From Flavobacterium humi (GTDB lineage: Bacteria > Bacteroidota > Bacteroidia > Flavobacteriales > Flavobacteriaceae), in the NCBI RefSeq assembly GCF_004745595.1, contig NZ_SRLH01000010.1, forward strand, positions 1 through 39,874: 39,874 nucleotides of DNA, given 5' to 3'. The notes under the pieces were generated by a model that saw nothing but the letters and a program-made list of their open reading frames with translations, was not told the DNA's origin and did no database searches. Positions 7,813 through 15,524 of the stretch are shown piece after piece (the stretch's first letter is position 1; each line of letters starts with the position of its first letter). Position numbers and translations under genes: made by a program.

Positions 7813-9300
7813 ATGATTGCAACAGAAAAAGGAACTCAATTAGAGCATTATTTTCAACAGTTTCGCCAGAATATTATTGGGATTGAACAAAAATTCCAGT
7901 CTCCTTTCGGCGAGCAGAAAATCGTTTATACCGATTGGACGGCAAGCGGGCGTTTGTATCGCCCTATTGAAGAGAAAATGATGAATCATTTTGGCCCTTT
8001 TGTTGCAAACACTCACACTGAAACCACGATTTCCGGCACTGCGATGACTATGGCATACCATGAAGCGAGGCATATCATCAAGCACCACGTAAATGCAAAC
8101 GATAACGATATCTTAATTAATGATGGTACGGGAATGACGGGTGTTGTCAATAAATTCCAGCGTATTTTAGGGCTTAAGATACCGGAAAATTTAAAAGAGT
8201 TTACGGCAATTCCGAAAGAAATCAAACCGATTGTCTTTATTTCCCATATGGAACACCATTCCAATCAGACGTCCTGGCTGGAAACCATTGCAGATGTTGC
8301 AGTTATCCCGGCAGATAAAGACGGCCTGTTTTGCATTAAGGAATTTAAGAAACTTTTGGAACAATATAAAGACAGGAGCTTTAAAATCGCATCGATTACT
8401 TCTTGTTCGAACGTAACGGGCATAAAAACACCATATCATGAAGTAGCGAAGATCATGCACCGCAACAACGGTGTCTGTTTTGTCGATTTTGCCTGTTCCG
8501 GCCCATATGTTGAAATTGACATGCATCCGGAAGACCCGGAAAGTTATTTGGATGCCATTTTCTTTTCTCCTCATAAATTCTTAGGTGGCCCGGGAACTTC
8601 GGGAGTATTGATTTTCAATAAAAACCTATACAAAAACAATGTGCCTGATTGCCCTGGAGGTGGAACCGTTTCCTGGACAAACCCTTGGGGTGGCCATAAA
8701 TACATCGATAATATTGAAGAGCGTGAAGACGGAGGGACACCAGGTTTCCTTCAGGTAATCAAGACCGCTTTGGCCATTCAGCTGAAAGAGCAAATGGGTA
8801 TCCACAATATTTTGGAAAGAGAACACGAAATCGTAACCTTTGTTTTTGAGCAATTGGGAAGCATTGAAAACATCAATATCCTTGCCAAGGAACATCAGGA
8901 CAGGTTAGGGGTTATTTCCTTTTACATTAACGATTTGCATTTTAATTTAGGTGTGAAAATACTCAATGACAGGTTCGGCATACAGACCAGGGGAGGCTGT
9001 AGCTGCGCCGGAACCTATGGCCATTACCTGTTACATGTTGATGAAGCCACTTCACATGACCTTATTTGCCAGATTACGTCGGGTGACTTAATAAAAAAGC
9101 CGGGCTGGATCAGGATGTCTATCCATCCAACCACTACCTCGGCAGAAATCCAATACGTTTGCGAAAGCATCCAATCTTTGGCAAAAAACCACAAAGAATG
9201 GTCAAAAGATTATATTTATAATGCCAAAACCAATGAATTTATCCATAAAAATGCCAGAAACCTGGAAAAAGAGATGGTAAAATCCTGGTTTTCAATATAA
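7813..9300 (+). CDS. Class V aminotransferase / cysteine desulfurase-like PLP enzyme
   Basis: The 495-residue product is a fold-type I PLP enzyme. The Schiff-base lysine is Lys255 in SPHKFLGGPGTSG; the upstream VCFVDFACSGPYVEIDM holds the cofactor-ring Asp. A Cys-containing loop RGGCSCAGTYGH near residue 398 resembles the active-site region of SufS/IscS relatives. Length exceeds the usual 400 because of a longer N-terminus and a C-terminal extension of about 60 residues. The substrate cannot be told; isopenicillin-epimerase-like, selenocysteine lyase-like or desulfurase activities are all possible. I use the ATG at 7813 because the promoter overlaps the upstream alternative. It ends 20 bp before the convergent acyltransferase gene. 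Confidence 0.85.
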   Translation: MIATEKGTQLEHYFQQFRQNIIGIEQKFQSPFGEQKIVYTDWTASGRLYRPIEEKMMNHFGPFVANTHTETTISGTAMTMAYHEARHIIKHHVNANDNDILINDGTGMTGVVNKFQRILGLKIPENLKEFTAIPKEIKPIVFISHMEHHSNQTSWLETIADVAVIPADKDGLFCIKEFKKLLEQYKDRSFKIASITSCSNVTGIKTPYHEVAKIMHRNNGVCFVDFACSGPYVEIDMHPEDPESYLDAIFFSPHKFLGGPGTSGVLIFNKNLYKNNVPDCPGGGTVSWTNPWGGHKYIDNIEEREDGGTPGFLQVIKTALAIQLKEQMGIHNILEREHEIVTFVFEQLGSIENINILAKEHQDRLGVISFYINDLHFNLGVKILNDRFGIQTRGGCSCAGTYGHYLLHVDEATSHDLICQITSGDLIKKPGWIRMSIHPTTTSAEIQYVCESIQSLAKNHKEWSKDYIYNAKTNEFIHKNARNLEKEMVKSWFSI

Positions 9301-9320
9301 ATTGACATTTACATTTGTTG

Positions 9321-10187
9321 CTATCTTCTGTGTTTCCAACGCTTGTGGGTCCATAAGTAGTATTCAGGAGCCTCGTAAATTTGCTCTTCCACACGTCTTA
9401 GGAATTGGTCCGTGATTTCATAATTTGGGACAGATAATGGATTTTCCGAAAGGATTTCAAAAGTCCCTTCATAATAGCCGCGTTTTACTTTCCTGGTTTT
9501 CATAAAGATGACATTCATGTCAAACCTTTTAGACAGCATTTCTGCGCCGGTGTGTACCGGGACTTCAATTCCCATAAACGTAGTCCAGTGCGGTGCATTT
9601 GGCTTTGGCGACTGATCGCTTGCAAAACCGTAGGTTCCTAATTTGTTAGCCCTGAAATTGGCTTCAATGGTAGGGATTGTTTCTTTTGTTGTGATGAGGA
9701 TCGCCTTAAATCGGGATCGGATTTTACGCACCAGTTTGTCAAAATGGCGGTTGGCTAGTCGTTTGTATATGCCGTAACCGATAAATTTGGTATGCAGGTT
9801 AAGGGAAACAGCCCATTCATAACTAGCATAATGAGCACACATCAAAGCCACGCTTTTTCCTTTTTCTTCCAGTTTATTTAGGACTTCCAGGTTGGTAAGT
9901 TTGTATCGTTTGTTAATCTGTGAATCTGAAATCGTCATGGTTTTGATCATTTCCAAAAACATATCGCACATATGGCTGTAAAATTTCTTTTCAATCGTAC
10001 GTCGTTCTTTTTCTGAAAGATGCGGTAAGGCCAACGCCAAGTTTTCGCGGACTACTTTTTTCCTGTATCCTATGATATGGTATACCAGGAAAAAGATTCC
10101 ATCGGAAAGAATGTACAAAAGGCGGAAAGGAAGTATTGAAATGAGCCAAAGGATCGGGTAGAATATGAGGTAAACGAGTAACTGCAT
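9321..10187 (-). CDS. Lipid A biosynthesis-type acyltransferase (LpxL/HtrB family)
   Basis: The 288-residue inner-membrane protein has an N-terminal hydrophobic anchor (LLVYLIFYPILWLISILPF), the acyltransferase motif HX4E in CAHYASYEW near residue 122, and a later SDQSPKPNAPHW segment typical of LpxL-like proteins. The family adds a secondary acyl chain to lipid A or other acylated lipids at the inner leaflet. I choose the Met at 10187 (MQLLVYL) over one six codons upstream, because a TATATTTG-like element at 10203-10210 overlaps the longer start. It is divergent from the rhomboid gene with under 100 bp between. Confidence 0.85.
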   Translation of the reverse strand: MQLLVYLIFYPILWLISILPFRLLYILSDGIFFLVYHIIGYRKKVVRENLALALPHLSEKERRTIEKKFYSHMCDMFLEMIKTMTISDSQINKRYKLTNLEVLNKLEEKGKSVALMCAHYASYEWAVSLNLHTKFIGYGIYKRLANRHFDKLVRKIRSRFKAILITTKETIPTIEANFRANKLGTYGFASDQSPKPNAPHWTTFMGIEVPVHTGAEMLSKRFDMNVIFMKTRKVKRGYYEGTFEILSENPLSVPNYEITDQFLRRVEEQIYEAPEYYLWTHKRWKHRR

Positions 10188-10281
10188 AGGATAAATTTTT
10201 AGCAAATATACTTCTTATTCTGCTTTTGGGAGTAATTCTATATAAAATGGTTTTAGTATATTTACTATCAAAATTTTAGGT

Positions 10282-10908
10282 ATGAATACTTTCCTGGTCG
10301 CCATAATTGGTGCAAATGTCCTCTTTAGTTACAAAGGTTTTACAGATATTTCTTTTTTCAGGAAATTTGAATTTCACATCGGAAGCATCCGGGCCGGGGA
10401 ACAGATCAGGATGGTTTCGTCAGCTTTTCTGCATGCAGATTGGGGCCATTTGTTCTTTAATATGTTCACATTATATATGTTTGCCCCAGTGATTATCGGT
10501 TATTTGGGAAGCTTTTCTTTTTTGATGATTTATCTTGGAAGTTTGTTGTGTGGGAGCATGCTAACGTTTTTCTTCCATCAGAATGATTATAATTACAGGG
10601 CTATCGGTGCTTCAGGAGCGGTTACCGGGATCATTTTCAGTGCTATTTTGCTGGAAGATAATTTGTATGTTTTCGGGATTATCCCCGGATTTGTGTACGG
10701 ATTCCTGTATTTATTGTCGTCCATTTACGGAATGAAAACAAAAAAGGACAATATTGGGCATACCGCTCATTTTGGAGGCGCAATAGGCGGATATATCATC
10801 ACGTTATGTAAAAACCCGTCCATGCTCACGGAAAACACATCGACAGTATTGCTTTTGGCAGTACCGATCCTGCTGCTTTTTGTGCTGGCCAAGCTGGGGA
10901 AAATTTAG
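10282..10908 (+). CDS. Rhomboid family intramembrane serine protease
   Basis: The 208-residue protein has six predicted membrane helices. The TM2 motif HADWGHLFFNM (His51, His56, Asn60), the nucleophile Ser111 in GASGAVTG and the catalytic His163 in HTAHFGGAIGG form a complete rhomboid active site, so it should cleave membrane-protein substrates within the bilayer. Residues after the last helix are few, so no extra domain is present. It is followed after 48 bp by the SIMPL gene in the same direction and may be co-transcribed. Its substrate is unknown. Confidence 0.92.
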   Translation: MNTFLVAIIGANVLFSYKGFTDISFFRKFEFHIGSIRAGEQIRMVSSAFLHADWGHLFFNMFTLYMFAPVIIGYLGSFSFLMIYLGSLLCGSMLTFFFHQNDYNYRAIGASGAVTGIIFSAILLEDNLYVFGIIPGFVYGFLYLLSSIYGMKTKKDNIGHTAHFGGAIGGYIITLCKNPSMLTENTSTVLLLAVPILLLFVLAKLGKI

Positions 10909-10956
10909 TTTGGCACAGCATTTGCAATACCTAGAAAAATCAAAATAATCAAACAT

Positions 10957-11652
10957 ATGAAAAATTTAGTAGTAACATTAGTAACACTTTTTACCGTGAT
11001 GACATACGCACAAGATCAAAAGCAACCCATCCCGCAAATCAATGTGGCCGGGGAAGGAAAAATAAAAGTAACGCCAGACCAGGCTGTCATTACATTAGGA
11101 GTTGAAAATACAGGGAAAGAAGCATCGGAAGTAAAGAAAGCGAATGATATCATTGTTGAAAAAGTAATCAAATTCATCAAGCAGAACAATATCCCGCAGG
11201 CAGATTTCCAAACGACAGCTGTCAACTTGTATAAAAATTATGACTACGAAAAGAAAAAATACAATTATGTGGCCAATCAGACGATTTGCATTACACTGAA
11301 AGATATCAAGAAATATGATGAGTTCATGATGGGGATTACAGACACCGGTATCACCAATATCAATGGGGTAGAATTCAAATCTTCAAAATTAGAGCAACAT
11401 CAGGCGGAAGCCCGCAGAAGAGCTATGTTGGACGCCAAACAAAAAGCAACGGATTATGCTTCGGCTTTAAGCCAAAAGGTTGGTAAAGTGATTTTGATAT
11501 CGGACAACAGCCCAAGTTACTTTCCGCAACGTATGTATAAAGAAGTAATGATGACAGCAGGAGCCGCAGATTCGGCTATGCCAAGGGAAACATTGGCGGT
11601 AGGAGAGATAGAAATTACCGCTAATGTCCAGGTTACTTTCCTGTTAGACTAA
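10957..11652 (+). CDS. SIMPL domain (DUF541) periplasmic protein
   Basis: The 231-residue product has a Sec signal peptide (MKNLVVTLVTLFTVMTYAQ, cleaved near residue 19), then the SIMPL start INVAGEGKIKVTPDQAVI with later GVENTGKEASEVKKAND and QAEARRRAMLDAKQKA, and it ends with the usual beta strand ITANVQVTFLL. The family (BP26/OMP28, YggE) forms periplasmic or channel-like oligomers and is linked to oxidative stress in other bacteria. Full length for the family. It is closed by a strong terminator. Confidence 0.9.
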   Translation: MKNLVVTLVTLFTVMTYAQDQKQPIPQINVAGEGKIKVTPDQAVITLGVENTGKEASEVKKANDIIVEKVIKFIKQNNIPQADFQTTAVNLYKNYDYEKKKYNYVANQTICITLKDIKKYDEFMMGITDTGITNINGVEFKSSKLEQHQAEARRRAMLDAKQKATDYASALSQKVGKVILISDNSPSYFPQRMYKEVMMTAGAADSAMPRETLAVGEIEITANVQVTFLLD

Positions 11653-11674
11653 AAATACCAGATTCCAGAATAAA

Positions 11675-11705
11675 AAAAGCCACTTACAATAGTGGCTTTT
11701 TTTTG
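11675..11705 (+). terminator. Terminator after the SIMPL gene
   Basis: Perfect 10-bp stem AAAAGCCACT / AGTGGCTTTT with loop TACAAT followed by a run of T, 22 bp past the stop codon. Confidence 0.92.
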
Positions 11706-11736
11706 TTTAAACGTATAAAACCTGAAAATACAGTAT

Positions 11737-11765
11737 ATAAAAAAACCACTCAATTGAGTGGTTTT
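11737..11765 (-). terminator. Terminator after tRNA-Tyr
   Basis: Stem AAAACCACTC / GAGTGGTTTT around AATT; on the minus strand it is followed by seven U. It begins one or two bases after the tRNA 3' end, so it ends the tRNA transcript. Confidence 0.88.
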
Positions 11766-11766
11766 G

Positions 11767-11847
11767 TGGGGAGAGCAGGATTCGAACCTGCGAAGTTTTC
11801 ACAGCAGATTTACAGTCTGCCCTCGTTGGCCGCTTGAGTATCTCCCC
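11767..11847 (-). tRNA. tRNA-Tyr (GTA)
   Basis: Read on the minus strand, the acceptor stem is GGGGAGA paired with TCTCCCC, the anticodon loop is CTGTAAA giving anticodon GTA, the variable arm is long as in class II tRNATyr, and the T arm is GCAGG-TTCGAAT-CCTGC. Discriminator A is at 11767; CCA is not encoded. Confidence 0.95.
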
Positions 11848-11944
11848 GTAAGCGGTTGCAAATATAAAATTGTTTTTTGGGTTTCCAAACAAAAAATAAA
11901 GAATATTTTAAGGTTTTTTGTAACTCTTTGGAAGTAAACAAAAT

Positions 11945-11973
11945 AAAAAATCCCCAAATCTGGGGATTTTTTA
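11945..11973 (-). terminator. Terminator after the TlpA-like gene
   Basis: Stem AAAAAATCCCC / GGGGATTTTTT with a six-base loop; U-rich on either strand. It lies 20 bp past the stop of the minus-strand thioredoxin-family gene. Confidence 0.88.
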
Positions 11974-11993
11974 TTTTGATATGAAATGACGTA

Positions 11994-13112
11994 TTATTTC
12001 GCTAATAATTCAGCTACTTTGGCTTTCAATTCGGCACCGTGAAGATTCTTGGCAACGATTTTTCCGCTTGCATCAAGCAGGAAAGTAGCAGGAATACTTT
12101 GGATACCGTATTTAACAGCAATCGGGTCTTTCCAGAATTTCAGGTTTGAAACCTGCGTCCAGGTTAATTGGTCTTTTGCAATGGCTTCTTTCCATTTGTC
12201 TGCTTCACCTTCCCTGTCTAAAGAAACACCGATAATGTTTAGTCCTTTTGCGTGGAATTCGTTATATAAAGCCACTACATTTGGATTTTCCTGACGGCAA
12301 GGAGCACACCATGAAGCCCAAAAATCGATAATGGTCGCTTTGCCTAAAGATTGTTTCAAGGATACGGTTTTCCCGTCTGGGGTTTTGGCCGAAAAATCCG
12401 GAGCCGGTTTGCCCACTTCAACTGATTCTGAATCCTGTAGTTTCGTTTGGATACGTTTTCCCGGTTTTGTTTCTTTTAAATCAGCATCCAAAGCATCGAA
12501 ATATTTTTTGATTTTGTCCAGTTTAGGATCCATTTCGTTAAACATTCCTTCGATCAATAAAACTGACAAGAATGATTTCGGGGTTGATTCTACATATTTA
12601 TAGTTGTAATCCATGAAATCCTGCTGGAATTTAGCATACTCTTTGCTCAACCTGTTCATGGTCACAGTATCCATTTTTTGCTGGGCCTGTTGCATGATTG
12701 GTCCGTTTTTTTGCTGGAATGCCATCATTCTTTTTTGAATTTTGTACATCTCGGCATTGTATTTATGCAATTCGTCATTGTTAAAAGTTCCGGTAAGTTT
12801 TGCGTTAGGGATGCTGTCCTTGTTCACTACGGCTTTGATGTCCCCTTTTTCAACTACTACGATAAATCCGCCTTGTGTGCCGTCGAAACGGATACTGTGG
12901 ATTTCAGGCTCATCAGCCTTACCTTCAAAAGTAAATTTACCTTTTTCGATTTTTACGGTATCTACAGGAACAACTCCTTTTTCAGGATCTTGCCTTTCAA
13001 GGAAAACACGGGTTCCGTCGCTTAATCCATTAATTTCTCCATTAATTTCATATCCATTTCCTCCACAGGATAATAATAATCCGGAAAATGCAATTACAAG
13101 TATTTTTTTCAT
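11994..13112 (-). CDS. DUF4369 / TlpA-like thiol-disulfide lipoprotein
   Basis: The 372-residue product begins with a lipoprotein signal (FSGLLLSCGG, lipidated Cys16), then a DUF4369 domain over about residues 20-110 (YEINGEINGLSDGTRVFLE), a helical linker and a C-terminal thioredoxin/AhpC-TSA domain with the redox motif WCAPCRQENP near residue 270 and the cis-proline region SIPATFLLD. This is a periplasm-facing disulfide reductase type common in Bacteroidota, often used for cytochrome c maturation or repair of oxidised proteins. The exact partner cannot be told. It is monocistronic, divergent from an unknown gene. Confidence 0.9.
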   Translation of the reverse strand: MKKILVIAFSGLLLSCGGNGYEINGEINGLSDGTRVFLERQDPEKGVVPVDTVKIEKGKFTFEGKADEPEIHSIRFDGTQGGFIVVVEKGDIKAVVNKDSIPNAKLTGTFNNDELHKYNAEMYKIQKRMMAFQQKNGPIMQQAQQKMDTVTMNRLSKEYAKFQQDFMDYNYKYVESTPKSFLSVLLIEGMFNEMDPKLDKIKKYFDALDADLKETKPGKRIQTKLQDSESVEVGKPAPDFSAKTPDGKTVSLKQSLGKATIIDFWASWCAPCRQENPNVVALYNEFHAKGLNIIGVSLDREGEADKWKEAIAKDQLTWTQVSNLKFWKDPIAVKYGIQSIPATFLLDASGKIVAKNLHGAELKAKVAELLAK

Positions 13113-13187
13113 GTTTTTAAATAATTTGTTACAAAAATAGATTTTTTATTTATTTTTTTGTTCTTAGATGTGCACAAAATACGTTAT

Positions 13188-13216
13188 TTTGTTGTTAAAA
13201 ATAAAGAATAATTTTA
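13188..13216 (+). promoter_or_regulatory. Promoter of the unknown two-gene unit
   Basis: TTTG at 13188-13191 and TAATTTTA at 13209-13216 with a 17-bp spacer; one mismatch from TAnnTTTG. The ATG follows 13 bp later. Confidence 0.6.
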
Positions 13217-13229
13217 CAAACTGCCAACC

Positions 13230-13772
13230 ATGCCAAAAGTGTTCAGACCACACCCGGAATCATTCAAAAATACCTTCTGTGTTTTTAGGGAAGTGGCGGT
13301 AAGCGAAGTAGCAAACCGGGAGCCTGATTTTACCAGTAGTTCGGGAAGCCGTTATTTTTATACCGAAAAAGGGATGTACCGGTTGGCAAACCATTGGGGA
13401 AGGCTCGCCAATAGCAAATGGCGGTTGGTTTCCCAGATGGAATCGGAAGGGAAAATCAAGCTGGGATACGCCAACTGGTCTGAGTTTTATCCGGATAATG
13501 ACATTGAAAAACTATATTACCTGGAAGCCGATTTTGAGAAGGGAACCATTTTATACCAGCATAAAAACAATCCGGAATATGATGGAAAAGCAGTCTTGTG
13601 GGATACTTCCGAAACCAAAAAAAGGCTCAGGCAAGCCAGGAATATCTTAACTTTGACGAATTGGGCTTCCTATTTTGAAAACGATGCTATCGAAATGTTA
13701 CGGAAAACCATCATCACAGAACTGATTTATACCAGAAAGACCCTGGACGAAATTAAAAGAGATGCACAATGA
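13230..13772 (+). CDS. Conserved-looking protein of unknown function (180 residues)
   Basis: I do not recognise a family. The protein is soluble, rich in Trp, Tyr and charged residues (MYRLANHWGRLANSKWRL, then KLGYANWSEFYPDNDIEKL), without signal peptide or membrane segment. Its codon use looks like the neighbours and it has a promoter-like element at the right distance, so it is very probably a real gene. Its stop overlaps the start of a 47-residue Lys-rich protein by the ATGA arrangement, implying translational coupling. The aromatic-rich N-terminal half may bind nucleic acid or another protein; that is only a guess. Confidence 0.7.
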   Translation: MPKVFRPHPESFKNTFCVFREVAVSEVANREPDFTSSSGSRYFYTEKGMYRLANHWGRLANSKWRLVSQMESEGKIKLGYANWSEFYPDNDIEKLYYLEADFEKGTILYQHKNNPEYDGKAVLWDTSETKKRLRQARNILTLTNWASYFENDAIEMLRKTIITELIYTRKTLDEIKRDAQ

Positions 13773-13912
13773 GCAGGAATAACGAAAAGAACATCAAAAA
13801 GCACAACGACAAGCTGCACAAAGCCAAGGAAAAGGTAAAAAAGGCAAAATCGGAACGTGAAGCCCAATTGAAAGCCATTATAAAAAAATACAACGAAGAA
13901 AATCCTAAATAA
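13769..13912 (+). CDS. Small Lys-rich protein (47 residues), coupled to the preceding gene
   Basis: The frame starts at an ATG that overlaps the TGA of the 180-residue gene by ATGA, and ends at TAA 13910-13912. The product is almost entirely charged helix (KAKEKVKKAKSEREAQLKAI), strongly basic, with heptad-like spacing. The overlap, the sound codon use and the absence of another frame support a real small gene. The function is unknown; a coiled-coil or nucleic acid-binding accessory of the upstream protein is an inference. Confidence 0.6.
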   Translation: MSRNNEKNIKKHNDKLHKAKEKVKKAKSEREAQLKAIIKKYNEENPK

Positions 13913-13933
13913 TCTTCGTTGCATGTCCATTTT

Positions 13934-15349
13934 TTATTTCATCATTTTGCTTTGGCAAACGAAATTGGTTTTGGGGATACCGGTTTTGGCTATGGCATTG
14001 AAACCGCCTTCAATCTCGGTAAAATTCCTGTAACCTCTCGCCTGAAGTATCGATGCCGCGATCATGCTTCGGTAACCTCCGGCACAATGCATGTAAAAAT
14101 GCTGCTGCGGATTGATGTCCTTAATCCAGTCGTTAATGGCGGCCAAAGGCTTGTTGTAAGCTTCTTCTATATGTTCTGCGGTATATTCGCCTTCTTTGCG
14201 GATATCGATAACGGTGTGGTCCGGAATACTGATTTCATTGGCAAACGCTTCCGCAGAAATACGTTTTACGGTATCAATTTCCTTGCCTGCATTTTTCCAG
14301 GAATCAAAACCGCCCTCTAAGTGCCCGATGACATTATCGAAACCAACACGGCTCAAACGGGTAATGCTTTCTTCTTCTTTCCCGGTTTCGGTTACCAATA
14401 GTATCGGGGTATTTACATCCGCGATCAGGGCACCAACCCAGGGAGCAAAATCCCCGGCAATACCGATGTTGATAGCTTGCGGAATATATCCTTTGCAGAA
14501 ATCGCCGCTGGCCCTTGTATCGAGGATCAAAGCACCGGTTTCTTCTGCGGCTACTTCAAATTCGGTTGCAGATAATGGGCGCATGCCATTGTTGAGAATG
14601 TTTTCGAAGTTTTGATAACCGGATTTATTCAGGGCGACATTCATTCCAAAATAGGCGGGAGGAGGCGTCAGGCCGTCCAATACTTCGGTTATGAATTCGG
14701 CCTCGGTCATAGAACTGCGGAGCGCATAGTTTTTTTCCTTTTGTTCCCCTATGGTAGAAACCGTTTCCTTGCTCATGTTTTTGCCGCAAGCGCTTCCTGC
14801 TCCGTGTGCCGGGTAAACAACTACATCATCTCCCAGCGTCATGATTTTTGTCCGTAACGAATGGTATAAGGTTGCCGCCAATTGCTCTTGGGTCATGGTT
14901 GCGGATTTTTGTGCCAGGTCAGGCCTTCCCACATCACCTATAAATAAAGTATCACCGGAAAAAATAGCATGGTCTTTTCCATTTTCATCGATAAGCAGGT
15001 ACGTAGTGCTCTCGAGCGTATGGCCCGGAGTATGTAAGGCTTTTATCTTGATATTGCCAATTTCGAATACCTGTTGGTCTTCTGCGGTAATGGTCTCGAA
15101 TTCAGGATTGGCCGTAGGGCCATATACGATAGGTGCATTGGTTTTTTTGCTTAAATCCAGGTGGCCCGAAACAAAATCAGCGTGGAAATGCGTCTCGAAA
15201 ATATATTTAAGCGTGACATTATCTCTTTGTAAACGGTCCAGGTAAGGCTGGATTTCGCGCAAAGGGTCAATAATGGCAGCTTCTCCGTTAGAAGTGATAT
15301 AATAAGCTCCCTGCGCCAGGCATCCTGTATAAATCTGTTCTATATGCAT
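13934..15349 (-). CDS. CstB-like persulfide dioxygenase-rhodanese fusion
   Basis: The 471-residue protein has an N-terminal metallo-beta-lactamase domain (about 1-240) with THFHADF (His54, His56, Asp58), a GHTLESTTYLL metal-binding His segment and SGDTLFIGDVGRPDL. Two rhodanese domains follow: the middle one (about 265-360) lacks the catalytic Cys, the last (about 375-470) keeps it at Cys422 in HCAGGYRS. This MBL, inactive rhodanese, active rhodanese order is that of CstB, which oxidises low-molecular-weight persulfides and releases thiosulfate in sulfide detoxification. Phe59 replaces the sixth-position His of HxHxDH, a variation also known in this family. I take MHIEQIYTG as the start; the longer frame has no family support. 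No sulfide-related partner is adjacent. Confidence 0.85.
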   Translation of the reverse strand: MHIEQIYTGCLAQGAYYITSNGEAAIIDPLREIQPYLDRLQRDNVTLKYIFETHFHADFVSGHLDLSKKTNAPIVYGPTANPEFETITAEDQQVFEIGNIKIKALHTPGHTLESTTYLLIDENGKDHAIFSGDTLFIGDVGRPDLAQKSATMTQEQLAATLYHSLRTKIMTLGDDVVVYPAHGAGSACGKNMSKETVSTIGEQKEKNYALRSSMTEAEFITEVLDGLTPPPAYFGMNVALNKSGYQNFENILNNGMRPLSATEFEVAAEETGALILDTRASGDFCKGYIPQAINIGIAGDFAPWVGALIADVNTPILLVTETGKEEESITRLSRVGFDNVIGHLEGGFDSWKNAGKEIDTVKRISAEAFANEISIPDHTVIDIRKEGEYTAEHIEEAYNKPLAAINDWIKDINPQQHFYMHCAGGYRSMIAASILQARGYRNFTEIEGGFNAIAKTGIPKTNFVCQSKMMK

Positions 15350-15462
15350 TGCAATTGTTTCTTTTTGATAACACAAAAATAGGATATATATTTCATTCCG
15401 TACCTTAAAATTTCATTAACAATCCGGGTGGTTATATTTATTTCAGGGGATTGAAAATAGAA

Positions 15463-15496
15463 TTGTAAGATTAAGATTGCTATTCGGATAATTTTG
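15463..15496 (+). promoter_or_regulatory. Possible promoter of the methyltransferase gene
   Basis: TAATTTTG at 15489-15496 fits TAnnTTTG exactly. The best upstream partner is TTG at 15463-15465, 23 bp away, at the long end of what is seen in flavobacteria. The ATG is 28 bp downstream. Confidence 0.5.
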
Positions 15497-15524
15497 TTAA
15501 ATTTGAGCAAACAGCCACTTTTTT

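Noticed and set aside
10203..10264. TATATTTG and TATATTTA elements between the acyltransferase and rhomboid genes
   Set aside because: Probably -7 elements, but no TTTG at the right distance could be found for either, so I did not list them as promoters.
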